Source: Lysinibacillus xylanilyticus
GTDB taxonomy: Bacteria > Bacillota > Bacilli > Bacillales_A > Planococcaceae
Length of the DNA: 64,000 nt
Direction: 5' to 3'
Assembly (NCBI RefSeq): GCF_001183605.1
Contig: NZ_LFXJ01000003.1
Coordinates: forward strand, 42,574-106,573
In this document: positions 34,008-43,674 of the stretch, in pieces
How positions within the stretch are numbered: position 1 is the first letter of the stretch
How the letters are laid out: each line of letters begins with the position of its first letter
The notes under the pieces: model-generated
What the model saw: only the letters and a program-made list of their open reading frames with translations
Told to the model about the DNA's origin: nothing
The model's database searches: none
Made by a program: the position numbers and the translations under genes

Positions 34008-34571
34008 ATGAGTATCACAATTCGACAAGCGCAACCGCAGGATGCCCATGCCGTAGTACCACTCATCATTGATGCGATTGGTGATATTGCCAACCGTTTA
34101 ACAGGTGAACAATCAGCGAAAGCCGTTGAACAAGAACTTACTGTACTATTCAAGCGTGAGGACAATCGACATTCCTATTTAAATACTTTTGTTGCTGTTG
34201 AGAATGAGCAAGTATTAGGAATTCTTGTTTACTATAATGGTGTCGAAGCCATTCATATGGATGCAAATCTCGTAAAATGGCTTGAAGAGAAAAATGCACC
34301 ATCCATCATCATCGATAAAGAAGCTCATGAAGATGAATATTATATTGATACTATTTGTGTAGCACCAGAAGCTCGGGGTAAAGGAATAGGAACATTATTA
34401 CTGCAATTTGCCATAGAGGAAACACAAAAACGAAGCTATACAAAATTATCATTAAATGTTGAAACACAAAAAGAGGACGCTCGTCGCCTTTATGAACGCA
34501 TGGGCTTTGTCATTACAGAGCCATGGTCCATAATCGATGAACCATTTCATCATATGGTGAAGCAATTTTAG
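34008..34571 (+). CDS. GNAT-family N-acetyltransferase
   Basis: 187 residues from the ATG at 34008 behind GTAGGGA. The acetyl-CoA site VAPEARGKGIGTLLL and the C-terminal DARRLYERMGFVITEP are typical of the GNAT fold. Acceptor substrate unknown. It is followed 17 bp later by an EamA-type exporter gene, a common pairing for detoxification or metabolite export. Confidence 0.9.
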   Translation: MSITIRQAQPQDAHAVVPLIIDAIGDIANRLTGEQSAKAVEQELTVLFKREDNRHSYLNTFVAVENEQVLGILVYYNGVEAIHMDANLVKWLEEKNAPSIIIDKEAHEDEYYIDTICVAPEARGKGIGTLLLQFAIEETQKRSYTKLSLNVETQKEDARRLYERMGFVITEPWSIIDEPFHHMVKQF

Positions 34572-34588
34572 GAAGTGAAATAAAAAAC

Positions 34589-35506
34589 ATGAAAAAGAAT
34601 TTAATTTATCCTCTATTGATTGTCATTGCTTCTAGTAGCTACGGTGTACTATCGACAATTGTCAAAGTCGCTATGCAGCATGGCTTTACAACAGGAGAGG
34701 CAGTATCGAGTCAATATATTATAGGCTTTATGCTTGTTGCAACTATTTTTATAATGACACAAAGACAATTACCGAAGCTTTCTAAAAAGGGACTGCTAAT
34801 TTTAGTGTGCGCCGGGATACTTACCGGTACTACAGGGATTGTATACGGGGAATCATTAAAGTATCTTCCCGCATCTCTTGCAGTAGTCATGCTCTTCCAA
34901 TTCACGTGGATAGGCTTATTAATAGATTGCGCACTTCATAAACGCTTACCAAGTCGGACTGAAATGATTTCTATCATCGTATTATTTGCTGGAACTATTT
35001 TAGCGGCTGGTGTACTAAATGTAGATTTAAGCGGTATCGCTATTCAAGGCTGGCTTCTAGGTTTTGCTGCTGCCTTTACTTTTGCTTGCTTTATCCAATT
35101 TAACTCTCGCCACGTGGAAGGTATTACAACTACATCACGCGTGTTGATTGTTTCCTTTGTCGCCCTTATCATTATTAGTATTTTCCTAAACCCTGAAGTT
35201 CTTTGGAACGGTAAATTATTTGCCGGTGGTTTATGGAAATTCGGACTAGCATTAGGACTCTTCGGTATTATTTTGCCGATCTATTTATTCTCTATAGCTG
35301 TCCCGAAAGTGGGAGGAGCTCTTGCCTCTATTTTAAGTGCTATGGAGTTACCCGTTGCCGTAACCGTTTCAGTTATTGTTCTACATGAACCATTAACTTC
35401 TTTACAAATAGCGGGTATTATTTTGGTTATTGTCGGTATGATGCTACCGACAATACTTTCGCAACGACGACAAAAGGGAAAATCTTTAGATCCTATCAGT
35501 AAGTAA
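34589..35506 (+). CDS. EamA-family (DMT superfamily) transporter
   Basis: 305 residues, ten transmembrane helices in two EamA halves (residues about 5-140 and 155-295), with AGILTGTTGIVYGESLKYLP in the first half and GGALASILSAMELPVAVTVS in the second. Probably exports or imports a small metabolite; substrate unknown. Ends the two-gene GNAT-EamA unit. Confidence 0.9.
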   Translation: MKKNLIYPLLIVIASSSYGVLSTIVKVAMQHGFTTGEAVSSQYIIGFMLVATIFIMTQRQLPKLSKKGLLILVCAGILTGTTGIVYGESLKYLPASLAVVMLFQFTWIGLLIDCALHKRLPSRTEMISIIVLFAGTILAAGVLNVDLSGIAIQGWLLGFAAAFTFACFIQFNSRHVEGITTTSRVLIVSFVALIIISIFLNPEVLWNGKLFAGGLWKFGLALGLFGIILPIYLFSIAVPKVGGALASILSAMELPVAVTVSVIVLHEPLTSLQIAGIILVIVGMMLPTILSQRRQKGKSLDPISK

Positions 35507-35526
35507 ATACTTTAATCTAAATTAGA

Positions 35527-35570
35527 AAGGGAGATGTATCACATTTTGATACATCTCCCTTATTTCTTTT
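35527..35570 (+). terminator. Intrinsic terminator of the GNAT-EamA unit
   Basis: 15-bp perfect stem AAGGGAGATGTATCA (35527-35541) / TGATACATCTCCCTT (35547-35561), followed by ATTTCTTTTTT. Confidence 0.92.
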
Positions 35571-35718
35571 TTAAATTTTATAAACCAAGCGCTGGATTAC
35601 CAGCTCTTTTTTATATTGATTCCTACCACATTTACAAATTATTTTTTCTCTATAAAACATTATATTTACAAGCAAATTTACTACACAATTGATTACAGAT
35701 TACTATGATTTTTATCAT

Positions 35719-36348
35719 CTAAACTCCTCGCTCTATACTAATTATTCTATCTGACCGTTTAGCTACTTCCTTATCATGAGTTACACAAATAATAGTTTTT
35801 CCTGAATCTTTTAAGTGCTTAAATAAATTTAAAATAACTTCTTTATTTAAATCATCAAGATTTCCTGTTGGTTCATCTGCTAATATTATTTCGCAAGGTT
35901 TTAGCATCACTCTTGCTATAGCAATCCTCTGTTGTTCACCACCACTTAACTGGTGAACTTTCTTTTCTAAATATGTAGCATCCAGGCCGACTTTTTCTAA
36001 ATTATTTACCATTATTTCATTACTAAAATTGTTACTATATGCCTTTGAAATTAGTAAGTTATCTTTAACTGTTTCATTATTCATTAACACATAATTTTGA
36101 AATATATATCCGAATTTATACCTTCGCAAATACATAGTATCTTTACTATTTGGATTTAAATGACCGTCTATAGAAACAGTACCTTTTTCAGGCTTATCTA
36201 ATAGGCCAATCATATTTAAAACTGTCGTTTTACCTGCACCACTTTCACCTATAATAGATACAAATTCCCCTTTATTAATGCTCAGTGAAAAATTTGCAAG
36301 TATAGTTTTCCCCGAAAAACTTTTACTTATATTTTTGAGTTCAATCAT
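35719..36348 (-). CDS. Bacteriocin-type ABC transporter ATP-binding protein
   Basis: 209 residues, compact MacB-like ATPase: Walker A GESGAGKTT, signature LSGGEQQRIAIARV, Walker B IILADEPTGNLDD and H-loop VTHDKEVA. Its size and position 7 bp after a DUF1430-type membrane protein and near a lactococcin 972-like precursor fit the putative bacteriocin-export ATPases of that family. Codon use is more AT-rich than the surroundings, suggesting transfer. It is probably involved in export of, or immunity to, the bacteriocin. Confidence 0.9.
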   Translation of the reverse strand: MIELKNISKSFSGKTILANFSLSINKGEFVSIIGESGAGKTTVLNMIGLLDKPEKGTVSIDGHLNPNSKDTMYLRRYKFGYIFQNYVLMNNETVKDNLLISKAYSNNFSNEIMVNNLEKVGLDATYLEKKVHQLSGGEQQRIAIARVMLKPCEIILADEPTGNLDDLNKEVILNLFKHLKDSGKTIICVTHDKEVAKRSDRIISIERGV

Positions 36349-36355
36349 TAGATAC

Positions 36356-38524
36356 TCAATCCCCTTTTACTACTTTGTTTGTATTTTTCTCGTTCGAAAA
36401 CTTGACAAATATATTTAAAAATTGAAGTTCTAAAAATAAAATTCCTAAAAGCAGTAATGTAACATTAGTACTTTTGAAGAAATAAAACACCAATGCAGCT
36501 GCGAAAATATTAGAGAGACTAGCTATAAGAATAATAGTTTTATTTCGTTTCCAATAAGAATAACCGAACAAATATTTAAGGGTTAATTGATAAAGATATG
36601 CATTATAGTAAGACCAAATATATGCAATAAAAAGTATAAATGAAAATATAATAACAATAGTTAAACCAATTAGTTGTTGAAACAATTCCCACTTGAGTTC
36701 AATTATTTCATCACTTGCTTCGTCATAAACAGATACTACGTTATTTATTTCTTTGACGTTTGCTTCTTTTAAAGATGAAGAAATATTTTCATAGGCATTT
36801 CCATTCGAATTATCTAAGAAAAATAATGAATGTGTCGCATACGCACCTATAGTAGAAGTATCTAAGCTATCAGTGTATAACATAGCGATAGGGTCTATAA
36901 CTCTATTTTTTTGGTTTCCTCTATAATTACTATATGTAAAATATTCTTGTCCTTTTTTAGTATAGATTATATTAATTTTCAAATCGTCTATTGTCTTTTC
37001 AATTAATGGTTGATCGAGTTCTTTATTATACATATTGACAATTTCAACGCTTTGGAAATAAAACCATTCTCTATACGAATTCGCAATATGCTCTTCGATA
37101 ACCTTTAAATGTTCAGGTACTAATACATTCAAGATGTTTTTATCCTTATTCAACTGCTTAATAATCGGCACACCTTTACTACTTTGAATCGAGTTAACTT
37201 TGAGATAATTTTCATCTATAATAATGCGTCTTCCATGAGGGGTATAAATATCATTCGTATTTTTAATACCTGACATATAGCTATATATAGGCTTTCCATC
37301 TTTATAATCAATAACACTAAATTTTTCGGCTTCTATGAGAAAGGCCTGATTGATTTTTTCATAAAAGAGACTTAATCTATCATTTAAATCTCTATCTAGT
37401 TTTAAATCATCCGAAATATTATTATTTAGCACACCCACTTGAATACGAAATACATTTTCGGTGTCATCCCAGTAACTTAAACTATTCAATTTATTGGTTA
37501 AATTATTATATTTCATAAAAGAAAAACTAATCATACTAAAAAGAACAATAGATACTAACGTCTTTAAAATAATCGACATCCACTGAATTTTTCGAAATGG
37601 TAAAGCGCCTTTAACACTATGATGATACTTATTAAATTTAAAAATTAGTAAAATACCTAGTAATGTAACAAATAGAAGAATCATTAAAATTGAAATATTC
37701 ACTAATATGAACAGTGGGAAAAAATCTTTTAAAAAGTACACTTGTTTAAAAATTAAGGAAATTATAATTATTCCCATCGAGAATAATGTGAATATAATGA
37801 ATAAGAACCTTAAAAAGGGACTGAAAAAAGAACATACAATTTTCGCTTTCGAGTACCCCCATAGATAATACAACAGTAAAGTTTTCCTTTTTTGGATTAA
37901 AAAATAAAACATTCCTATTATATAAATAACAAAAGAAAAAATAACAATTATTAATAAAGAAATATTTGTTAATACTAAACTACTTATATTTTCTTGTTTG
38001 GTTAGTACCTTACCGAATGGGGAGAATTCTTTAGTAAAAGAATGGAGGATTTCTTTATCTAAACTACTCAAATAAAACTCATTTTTAAATCCTACATTTT
38101 TTATTTGTTTAAAGTCATATATATGAAATTCCCAATTAGATAATGGAAAATAAAAAATACCTGATTGGTTTATTTCATCTTCTTCCAAGTGATTAGCGAT
38201 AAAATGCTTTCCAATCGGAAATTCTCCTGATTTTAAGTTTATATACGAATCTTTTAAAACGTTCGTAGAGTATATATTTAAAGAATTGTCGCTTACAAAA
38301 TTATATTGAGAAATATTAACTTTATTTTTCTTTGAAAATTCAACTAAATGTTCAGTAAATTCATTTTCGTTGAAGTTTATTTTGGCATAACTATAATCAA
38401 TCATAACAATTTGATTTCTTTTATATAAAAAATCAACTACTTTATAATTCGAAAATAACGAATAACTGAATAAATTTGATGTGATTATCACGATAGTTAA
38501 AAATAGATATATTATTTTTTTCAT
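36356..38524 (-). CDS. DUF1430-type bacteriocin-associated integral membrane protein
   Basis: 722 residues. An N-terminal helix, an outer domain of about 160 residues, a block of helices (about 190-350, with FYFLIQKRKTLLLYYLWGYSK, the permease coupling-type segment), a second outer domain (about 360-630) and three C-terminal helices. This two-lobe layout is that of the large membrane proteins linked to lactococcin 972-like bacteriocins. Very AT-rich. It is downstream of the precursor gene and 7 bp upstream of the ATPase gene, so the two form the transporter. Start ATG behind GAAAGGA. Confidence 0.88.
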   Translation of the reverse strand: MKKIIYLFLTIVIITSNLFSYSLFSNYKVVDFLYKRNQIVMIDYSYAKINFNENEFTEHLVEFSKKNKVNISQYNFVSDNSLNIYSTNVLKDSYINLKSGEFPIGKHFIANHLEEDEINQSGIFYFPLSNWEFHIYDFKQIKNVGFKNEFYLSSLDKEILHSFTKEFSPFGKVLTKQENISSLVLTNISLLIIVIFSFVIYIIGMFYFLIQKRKTLLLYYLWGYSKAKIVCSFFSPFLRFLFIIFTLFSMGIIIISLIFKQVYFLKDFFPLFILVNISILMILLFVTLLGILLIFKFNKYHHSVKGALPFRKIQWMSIILKTLVSIVLFSMISFSFMKYNNLTNKLNSLSYWDDTENVFRIQVGVLNNNISDDLKLDRDLNDRLSLFYEKINQAFLIEAEKFSVIDYKDGKPIYSYMSGIKNTNDIYTPHGRRIIIDENYLKVNSIQSSKGVPIIKQLNKDKNILNVLVPEHLKVIEEHIANSYREWFYFQSVEIVNMYNKELDQPLIEKTIDDLKINIIYTKKGQEYFTYSNYRGNQKNRVIDPIAMLYTDSLDTSTIGAYATHSLFFLDNSNGNAYENISSSLKEANVKEINNVVSVYDEASDEIIELKWELFQQLIGLTIVIIFSFILFIAYIWSYYNAYLYQLTLKYLFGYSYWKRNKTIILIASLSNIFAAALVFYFFKSTNVTLLLLGILFLELQFLNIFVKFSNEKNTNKVVKGD

Positions 38525-38541
38525 AAATATATCCTTTCAAT

Positions 38542-38580
38542 AAACACAAAGTATAGGAAAACTCCCTACACTTTGTGTTT
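38542..38580 (-). terminator. Hairpin between precursor and transporter genes
   Basis: Stem AAACACAAAGTATAGG / CCTACACTTTGTGTTT with one wobble pair (about 38542-38557 / 38565-38580). It may be a partial terminator that lets the small precursor be made in excess over the transporter. Confidence 0.6.
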
Positions 38581-38589
38581 GTTTAATAT

Positions 38590-38992
38590 TTATTTAACAT
38601 TCCAATTTGCTGTATTACCCCAAAGTGAAGATTTAACCCATATAGCTGCTAAGTCACCTGCTGCTTCCCAATCACTCTGACGATTGGTACTCCAATTACC
38701 TGCGCTTGATCTATGAACTTTTGAGGGATGGTTGTATTCTGAGGTATGACGATCCAATCCCCAGATTACGTTAAATGTACCGCCACCAGCTGATACAGCT
38801 GCTCTAGCGAAAATTATTTTTAGTATCATCAATTAGGAAAGACCCAGTTTCTTCTTGGACTATTAATGCATCTAAGTCAATACCGCCCTCATTTGTAGGT
38901 AATTCTTCTGCTGAAGCTCCTTTTGCTGATAAACTTAAACATGCACAAACTGCTAATCCTGCTAAAATCCCATGAAACGATTTTTTAATCAT
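38590..38992 (-). pseudogene. Lactococcin 972-family bacteriocin precursor, frameshifted
   Basis: Two overlapping minus-strand frames together make one precursor. Frame 1 (38992 to stop 38804) starts behind AAAGGAG and encodes a Sec signal peptide (MIKKSFHGILAGLAVCACLS, ending near AKGASAEE), then an acidic spacer ending DDTKNNFR. Frame 2 (to stop 38590) encodes the mature part: ARAAVSAGGGTFNVIWGL, YNHPSKVHRSSAGNWS, then WEAAGDLAAIWVKSSLWG and ANWNV, the aromatic, Gly/Ser-rich pattern of lactococcin 972 with its final NWNV-type end. A +1 shift in the AAAAATAATTTT stretch near 38811-38825 is needed to join them. Either a real inactivating indel, a sequencing error in a homopolymer, or a recoding site. 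Confidence 0.82.
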
Positions 38993-39048
38993 TATAAAAA
39001 CTCCTTTCCATAGTATTCAGAACATACATAAAAATCAAATTTTGGGAT

Positions 39049-39520
39049 ATCCTTGTTTCAAATCGTAGCATGCATCTTGAAATTACCAAAATCAACTTTT
39101 GTTCACTTTCGTACATATTTTGATAATCTATTTTCAAAAACTCCTAGAATTGAAACCCTCCGCTACTTTAAAGAGTTTTCGAATCTGATTTATTTCTATT
39201 TACTTAGTTATGTTGAAGAAAGCAACAGGTGTTTTATGTACGAAAGCTCAGCGGCAGGATGCTGAGCCAAAGGCGTTATCACACGGCGTGATTCGTTAAG
39301 CCCTCCATTCCCCTTCTACTCTTGCTCATAAATTTAATATTATTGATGTCCTTGTTTTAAACCGTAGCATGCAATTCAAAACTACCAAAATCAACTTTTG
39401 TTCACTTTTGAACAAAAGTTGATAATCTATATTGAAAAGCTTTAATTCTCGCTACTTTAAAGGGTTTTCAACTTTAGTGAAGCACCATTGCTATCTAGTA
39501 TTTTGTTAGCTATGATGAAG
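39049..39520. repeat. Diverged direct duplication around a hairpin module
   Basis: CCTTGTTTCAAATCGTAGCATGC at 39049 onward and CCTTGTTTTAAACCGTAGCATGC at about 39350 open two related ~170-bp segments that share CCAAAATCAACTTTTGTTCAC and GCTACTTTAAAG. The second carries a 15-bp perfect palindrome (39390-39404 / 39409-39423). Between them lies a family C nested stem-loop (39272-39302, inner ATCAC/GTGAT). No gene was seen in 38993-39616. Confidence 0.7.
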
Positions 39521-39616
39521 CTAATTATAATTTTTTAATTATTCTAACATTAATGCTAGGTTTAAAGATTATACTGTTAGTATGTAAGTTTTTCACTATT
39601 AGAGAGGGGGAAGATT

Positions 39617-40720
39617 ATGCAGAAAACACGTATCTTCGGTTTTTTACTTGTGCTGATGGTTATTGTATTAGCTGCTTGTAGTAGCGATGACAAGGCTTCT
39701 ACAAAGGATGCAAAAGATAGCGAGAAAACGTCTAATTCTGAAAAGACTGATGCGGCAGCTACACCATCTGGAAAGCTTGTTATTTATACAGGGCGCGATG
39801 AAGAGATGGTGCAAAAGGTAATCGATCAGTTTAATGAAAAGTACCCGGACATTGAAGTGGAATTTTTAACGATGGGCGCACAGCAAATTTTAGAACGCCT
39901 ACGTGGTGAAAAAGCAAATCCTCAAGCTGATTTTTGGTGGGGCGGTACGCAATCTGCACTAACTGTTGGTGCCAATGAAGATTTACTTCAAGCTTGGAAG
40001 CCTAGCTTTAACGACTCCATTGATCCGGCTTATAAAGATGCGGACGGTCGTTGGTTTGGTGAAATGTTACTGCCAGAGGTCATTATGATTAACAGTGATG
40101 TATTAACGAAAGAAACAGGTCCACAAGATTGGGATGATTTATTAGATCCAAAGTGGAAGGATAAAATTTTAATTCGTGGTGTTTTAGCATCTGGAACGAT
40201 GCGTACTATTTATTCATCTATGATTTTACGTCAAGGTGCTGATTCACCTGATAAGGGCTACGATTGGTTATTAAAATTAGATGCTAACACGAAGGAATAT
40301 ACACAAGATCCAAATGCACTTTATTTAAAGATGACACGACAAGAAGGCAGTGTTTCTTTATGGAATTTGCAAGATATTTTATTAAAGAAATATACGACTG
40401 ATTATCCGTTTGATTATATTTATCCGAAAAGTGGTGCACCGATTTTAGTTGATGGTGTTGCTGTTGTCAACAATGCCAAAAACTTAGAAAATGCAAAGCT
40501 CTTCGTAGAGTTCTTATTCGAAAAAGGAATGGTAACTCAACTAGCAAACGATTACTATCAAATTCCTACTCGCTCAGATATCGATAAAGCTACAATGCCT
40601 GAATGGTATAAAGAATTAGATTTAAAAACGTTTGATATCGATTGGCAACTCATGACTGAGAAAGAAGCTGAATGGATGGAGCATTGGGATAACAATATTA
40701 AAGGACGCGGCAAAAAGTGA
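39617..40720 (+). CDS. ABC importer substrate-binding lipoprotein (ferric/aminoethylphosphonate type)
   Basis: 367 residues with lipobox LAAC (Cys21) and a Ser/Lys/Asp linker, then a family 1-type binding domain: KLVIYTGRDEEMVQKVIDQF, FLTMGAQQILERLRGEKANP, DFWWGGTQ. This is the style of AfuA/FbpA/PhnS-like proteins that bind Fe3+, phosphonates, thiamine or polyamines. The typical adjacent Tyr-Tyr iron ligands are not evident, although NDYYQIPTR occurs near the C-terminus. It heads a five-gene operon with a matching ATPase and fused permease. Confidence 0.9.
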   Translation: MQKTRIFGFLLVLMVIVLAACSSDDKASTKDAKDSEKTSNSEKTDAAATPSGKLVIYTGRDEEMVQKVIDQFNEKYPDIEVEFLTMGAQQILERLRGEKANPQADFWWGGTQSALTVGANEDLLQAWKPSFNDSIDPAYKDADGRWFGEMLLPEVIMINSDVLTKETGPQDWDDLLDPKWKDKILIRGVLASGTMRTIYSSMILRQGADSPDKGYDWLLKLDANTKEYTQDPNALYLKMTRQEGSVSLWNLQDILLKKYTTDYPFDYIYPKSGAPILVDGVAVVNNAKNLENAKLFVEFLFEKGMVTQLANDYYQIPTRSDIDKATMPEWYKELDLKTFDIDWQLMTEKEAEWMEHWDNNIKGRGKK

Positions 40721-40774
40721 CCGATTATTAAAGAGTTAACGCGTAAAACATCTACGAATATTTTTCATGTTTAT

Positions 40775-40804
40775 AAGCCTCGAGTATATTTTTGCTCGAG
40801 GCTT
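40775..40804 (+). terminator. Intercistronic hairpin (attenuator)
   Basis: 10-bp stem AAGCCTCGAG / CTCGAGGCTT with a T-rich loop, between the binding-protein and ATPase genes. It resembles the hairpin found at the same position in the amino-acid importer operon and probably lowers downstream expression. Confidence 0.75.
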
Positions 40805-40842
40805 CATGTAACTAATTTTCTAAAGAGAAAGGAGCATTTCAG

Positions 40843-41913
40843 TTGAAAAGTGTCAAAATAGAAAATGTCTCTAAGAAATTCGGTCAAATTCATGGCGTAA
40901 AGGATTTAGATCTTCACATTAAAGCTGGTGAATTTTTTACTTTCCTCGGTCCAAGCGGTTGTGGGAAAACGACAACACTAAGGATGATAGCTGGCTTTTA
41001 TTTCCCAACGGGGGGGAAAATTCTTTTTGATGATTTTGATGTGACAAGGCTTCAACCTAATAAACGGAACATCGGTATGGTGTTTCAAAATTATGCTCTC
41101 TTTCCACATATGACGGTAGATGAAAATATCGCATTTGGATTACAAGTACGGAAATTCTCGAAGGCGGAGATCAAACAAAAGGTTGACCGTATTAGAGGGC
41201 TTGTTCATTTATCGCAATATGGGAATCGAAAAATTAATGAACTATCTGGTGGGCAGCAGCAACGGGTTGCATTGGCAAGAGCACTTGTGATAGAGCCTGA
41301 TATTTTATTGTTAGACGAGCCATTGTCTAATTTAGATGCTAAATTACGCGAAGAAACGCGCGTTGAAATAAAACGTATTCAATCTGAGCTCGGTGTTACA
41401 ACCATCTATGTTACGCATGATCAAATGGAAGCTATGTCCATGTCAGATCGGATAATGGTCATGGAAAATGGGAACGTCAGACAAATCGGTACTCCGCAAG
41501 AGATTTATAATCGGCCTTCAAACCGCTTCGTAGCAGATTTTATTGGTGAGACAAACTTAATCGAGGCGACAATTGAAGCTGTTAATGATAACGATGTACA
41601 AGTTAAAACAGCGAGTGGACTTGTTCTCACTGGGCGAAAGCAACAAAGCTCCCCCACTTTAACGCATATGATTGGAGACAAAGTGTTTATTTCTATTCGT
41701 CCTGAATCTATTAATCAAGGTACTGGTGAAAACACAGTAACAGGTAAAATCACTTTTGTTGAATTTACAGGAATTAGTGTGAACTACATTGTGGAATGTC
41801 TAGATTTTTCACTAAAAGTAATGATTATCAATATGAACGGTCAACTTAAAAAAATTGGTGAAGACATCACCTTAAATATAGCCCAAGATTCACTGTATTT
41901 TTTAGGAGAATAG
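40843..41913 (+). CDS. ABC importer ATP-binding protein (PotA/FbpC-like)
   Basis: 356 residues from a TTG start behind AAAGGAG. Walker A GPSGCGKTTT, Q-loop MVFQNYALFPHMTV, signature LSGGQQQRVALARAL, Walker B ILLLDEPLSNLDA, and a C-terminal TOBE/regulatory domain (about 240-356). It is the energising subunit for the fused permease encoded 12 bp later. Confidence 0.94.
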   Translation: MKSVKIENVSKKFGQIHGVKDLDLHIKAGEFFTFLGPSGCGKTTTLRMIAGFYFPTGGKILFDDFDVTRLQPNKRNIGMVFQNYALFPHMTVDENIAFGLQVRKFSKAEIKQKVDRIRGLVHLSQYGNRKINELSGGQQQRVALARALVIEPDILLLDEPLSNLDAKLREETRVEIKRIQSELGVTTIYVTHDQMEAMSMSDRIMVMENGNVRQIGTPQEIYNRPSNRFVADFIGETNLIEATIEAVNDNDVQVKTASGLVLTGRKQQSSPTLTHMIGDKVFISIRPESINQGTGENTVTGKITFVEFTGISVNYIVECLDFSLKVMIINMNGQLKKIGEDITLNIAQDSLYFLGE

Positions 41914-41925
41914 GAGGGTACCAAC

Positions 41926-43647
41926 ATGGAAAAAACACACCTCAATCCTTCTGAAGGAAATGCATGGACACGACTAACTAGATCAAATTGGTTTGTTTAT
42001 ATTTTAGTTGCACCTTTATTTTTAGTGTTGTTTGCCTATGTAGTGTACCCGTTCTATCAAACTTTTACTGAAAGCTTTTCAGGTGATGCTGCGCTATCTA
42101 ATTATAAAAACTTTTTTAATTTAGCTAGCCCAGCAAATATAGAAGCATTGTGGACTAGTATTTATATATCCGTTATCAGTGTTATTTGCTGTGCAATTGT
42201 CGGTGTAACTATGGCATTTCTATTGGAACGCTATGATTTCCCTGGCAGACGGATACTCTCTGTTTTAGTATTGGTACCCATGGCTCTTCCACCGTTAGTA
42301 GGTGTGCTGTCCTTTACATTTTTGTATGGAGATAGTGGTATTTTCCCACGTGCGTTTCAGCACCTATTCGGTTTAGAGCAAGTTCCTTTTTCATTAAAGG
42401 GCATATGGGGGGTTATCGTAGTACATACATTCACTATGTACACTTACTTCTACTTAACCGCCTCAGCAGCTATAAAAGGTCTTGATCCAGCTTTAGAAGA
42501 AGCCGCAACTAGCTTAGGTGCCGGGCGTGTTCGAGTATGGACAAAGGTGATTTTGCCCATGTTAACACCCTCGATAGTTGCCTCATCCTTACTCGTATTT
42601 ATGATTTCTATGGCATCCTACACTGCACCTTTAATGTTCGGCGTCGAACGCACAATGACGATGCAAATCTATTTATCACGTACGAACGGGAATTTAGATA
42701 TGGCAGCGACACAATCTATGATTTTATCCTTTGTGTCCATTACCTTTTTAATTATTATGCGTTGGTATCAAAACCGCCGAAACTACCAAAATCTCAGCAA
42801 AGGTATTAGTGTTCATCGATCTGAAGTGTCTTCAAGAGGCATGAAAGTCATGGCGACTATTGCGTCTTTCATAGGCACATTAATTTTAATTTTGCCGATT
42901 TTGGTGCTTATATTAATTTCATTCTCCGTTGATGGCGCATGGAAAACACAAATTCTACCAACAGACTATACATTGGATCATTATCACGCTCTTTTTACAG
43001 ATGAACGGACGTGGCGACCGATTTGGAATTCTGTTCGAATGGGGATTGTTGCCACAATCGGCAATATCATTTTCGGTGTTGCGGCAGCCTATGCTATGGT
43101 ACGTTTAAATTTTAAAGGTAAAACATTACTCGATATTTTAATCATGGTTCCTTGGGCATTGCCGGGTACGGTTGTAGCTGTTAATTTGATTGCAGCATTT
43201 AGTACGGAAAATATATTCTCCTTTAATCAGGTTCTGATCGGGACGTTCTGGATTTTGCCGTTAGCTTATTTTATTAGACATTTACCTCTTGTTTTCCGCT
43301 CGACATCGGCATCACTTGTGCAATTAGATCAATCTATCGAAGAAGCATCGCGAAGTTTAGGTGCAACATGGTGGTATTCATTTAGACGTATTGTCCTACC
43401 ACTTACATTTACAGGCATTTTGGCGGGTACGTTACTAGCTCTTGTTCAAAGCTTTGGCGAATTCGTAGCGTCTATTCTTCTTTACAGTACGTCAACAATC
43501 CCATTATCAGTGGCGATATTCCAAAAATTGTATTCTTTTAAATTTGGGACTGCTTGTGCATATGGTGTCTTACAAATTTGTTTAATTTTAATTGTACTTA
43601 TTATTTCCGAGAAGTTATCTAAAGGCAGTGCTGGTTCGGCCATATAA
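41926..43647 (+). CDS. Fused ABC importer permease (two permease halves)
   Basis: 573 residues, about 12 transmembrane helices, with two EAA docking loops: EEAATSLGAGRVRVWTKVIL near residue 190 and EEASRSLGATWWYSFRRIVL near residue 480. This internal duplication is typical of FbpB/ThiP-type permeases. It acts with the preceding binding protein and ATPase. Start ATG behind GGAGGG. Confidence 0.94.
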   Translation: MEKTHLNPSEGNAWTRLTRSNWFVYILVAPLFLVLFAYVVYPFYQTFTESFSGDAALSNYKNFFNLASPANIEALWTSIYISVISVICCAIVGVTMAFLLERYDFPGRRILSVLVLVPMALPPLVGVLSFTFLYGDSGIFPRAFQHLFGLEQVPFSLKGIWGVIVVHTFTMYTYFYLTASAAIKGLDPALEEAATSLGAGRVRVWTKVILPMLTPSIVASSLLVFMISMASYTAPLMFGVERTMTMQIYLSRTNGNLDMAATQSMILSFVSITFLIIMRWYQNRRNYQNLSKGISVHRSEVSSRGMKVMATIASFIGTLILILPILVLILISFSVDGAWKTQILPTDYTLDHYHALFTDERTWRPIWNSVRMGIVATIGNIIFGVAAAYAMVRLNFKGKTLLDILIMVPWALPGTVVAVNLIAAFSTENIFSFNQVLIGTFWILPLAYFIRHLPLVFRSTSASLVQLDQSIEEASRSLGATWWYSFRRIVLPLTFTGILAGTLLALVQSFGEFVASILLYSTSTIPLSVAIFQKLYSFKFGTACAYGVLQICLILIVLIISEKLSKGSAGSAI

Positions 43648-43674
43648 CTGCCAATCTACTAGGAGGCAATTTAT

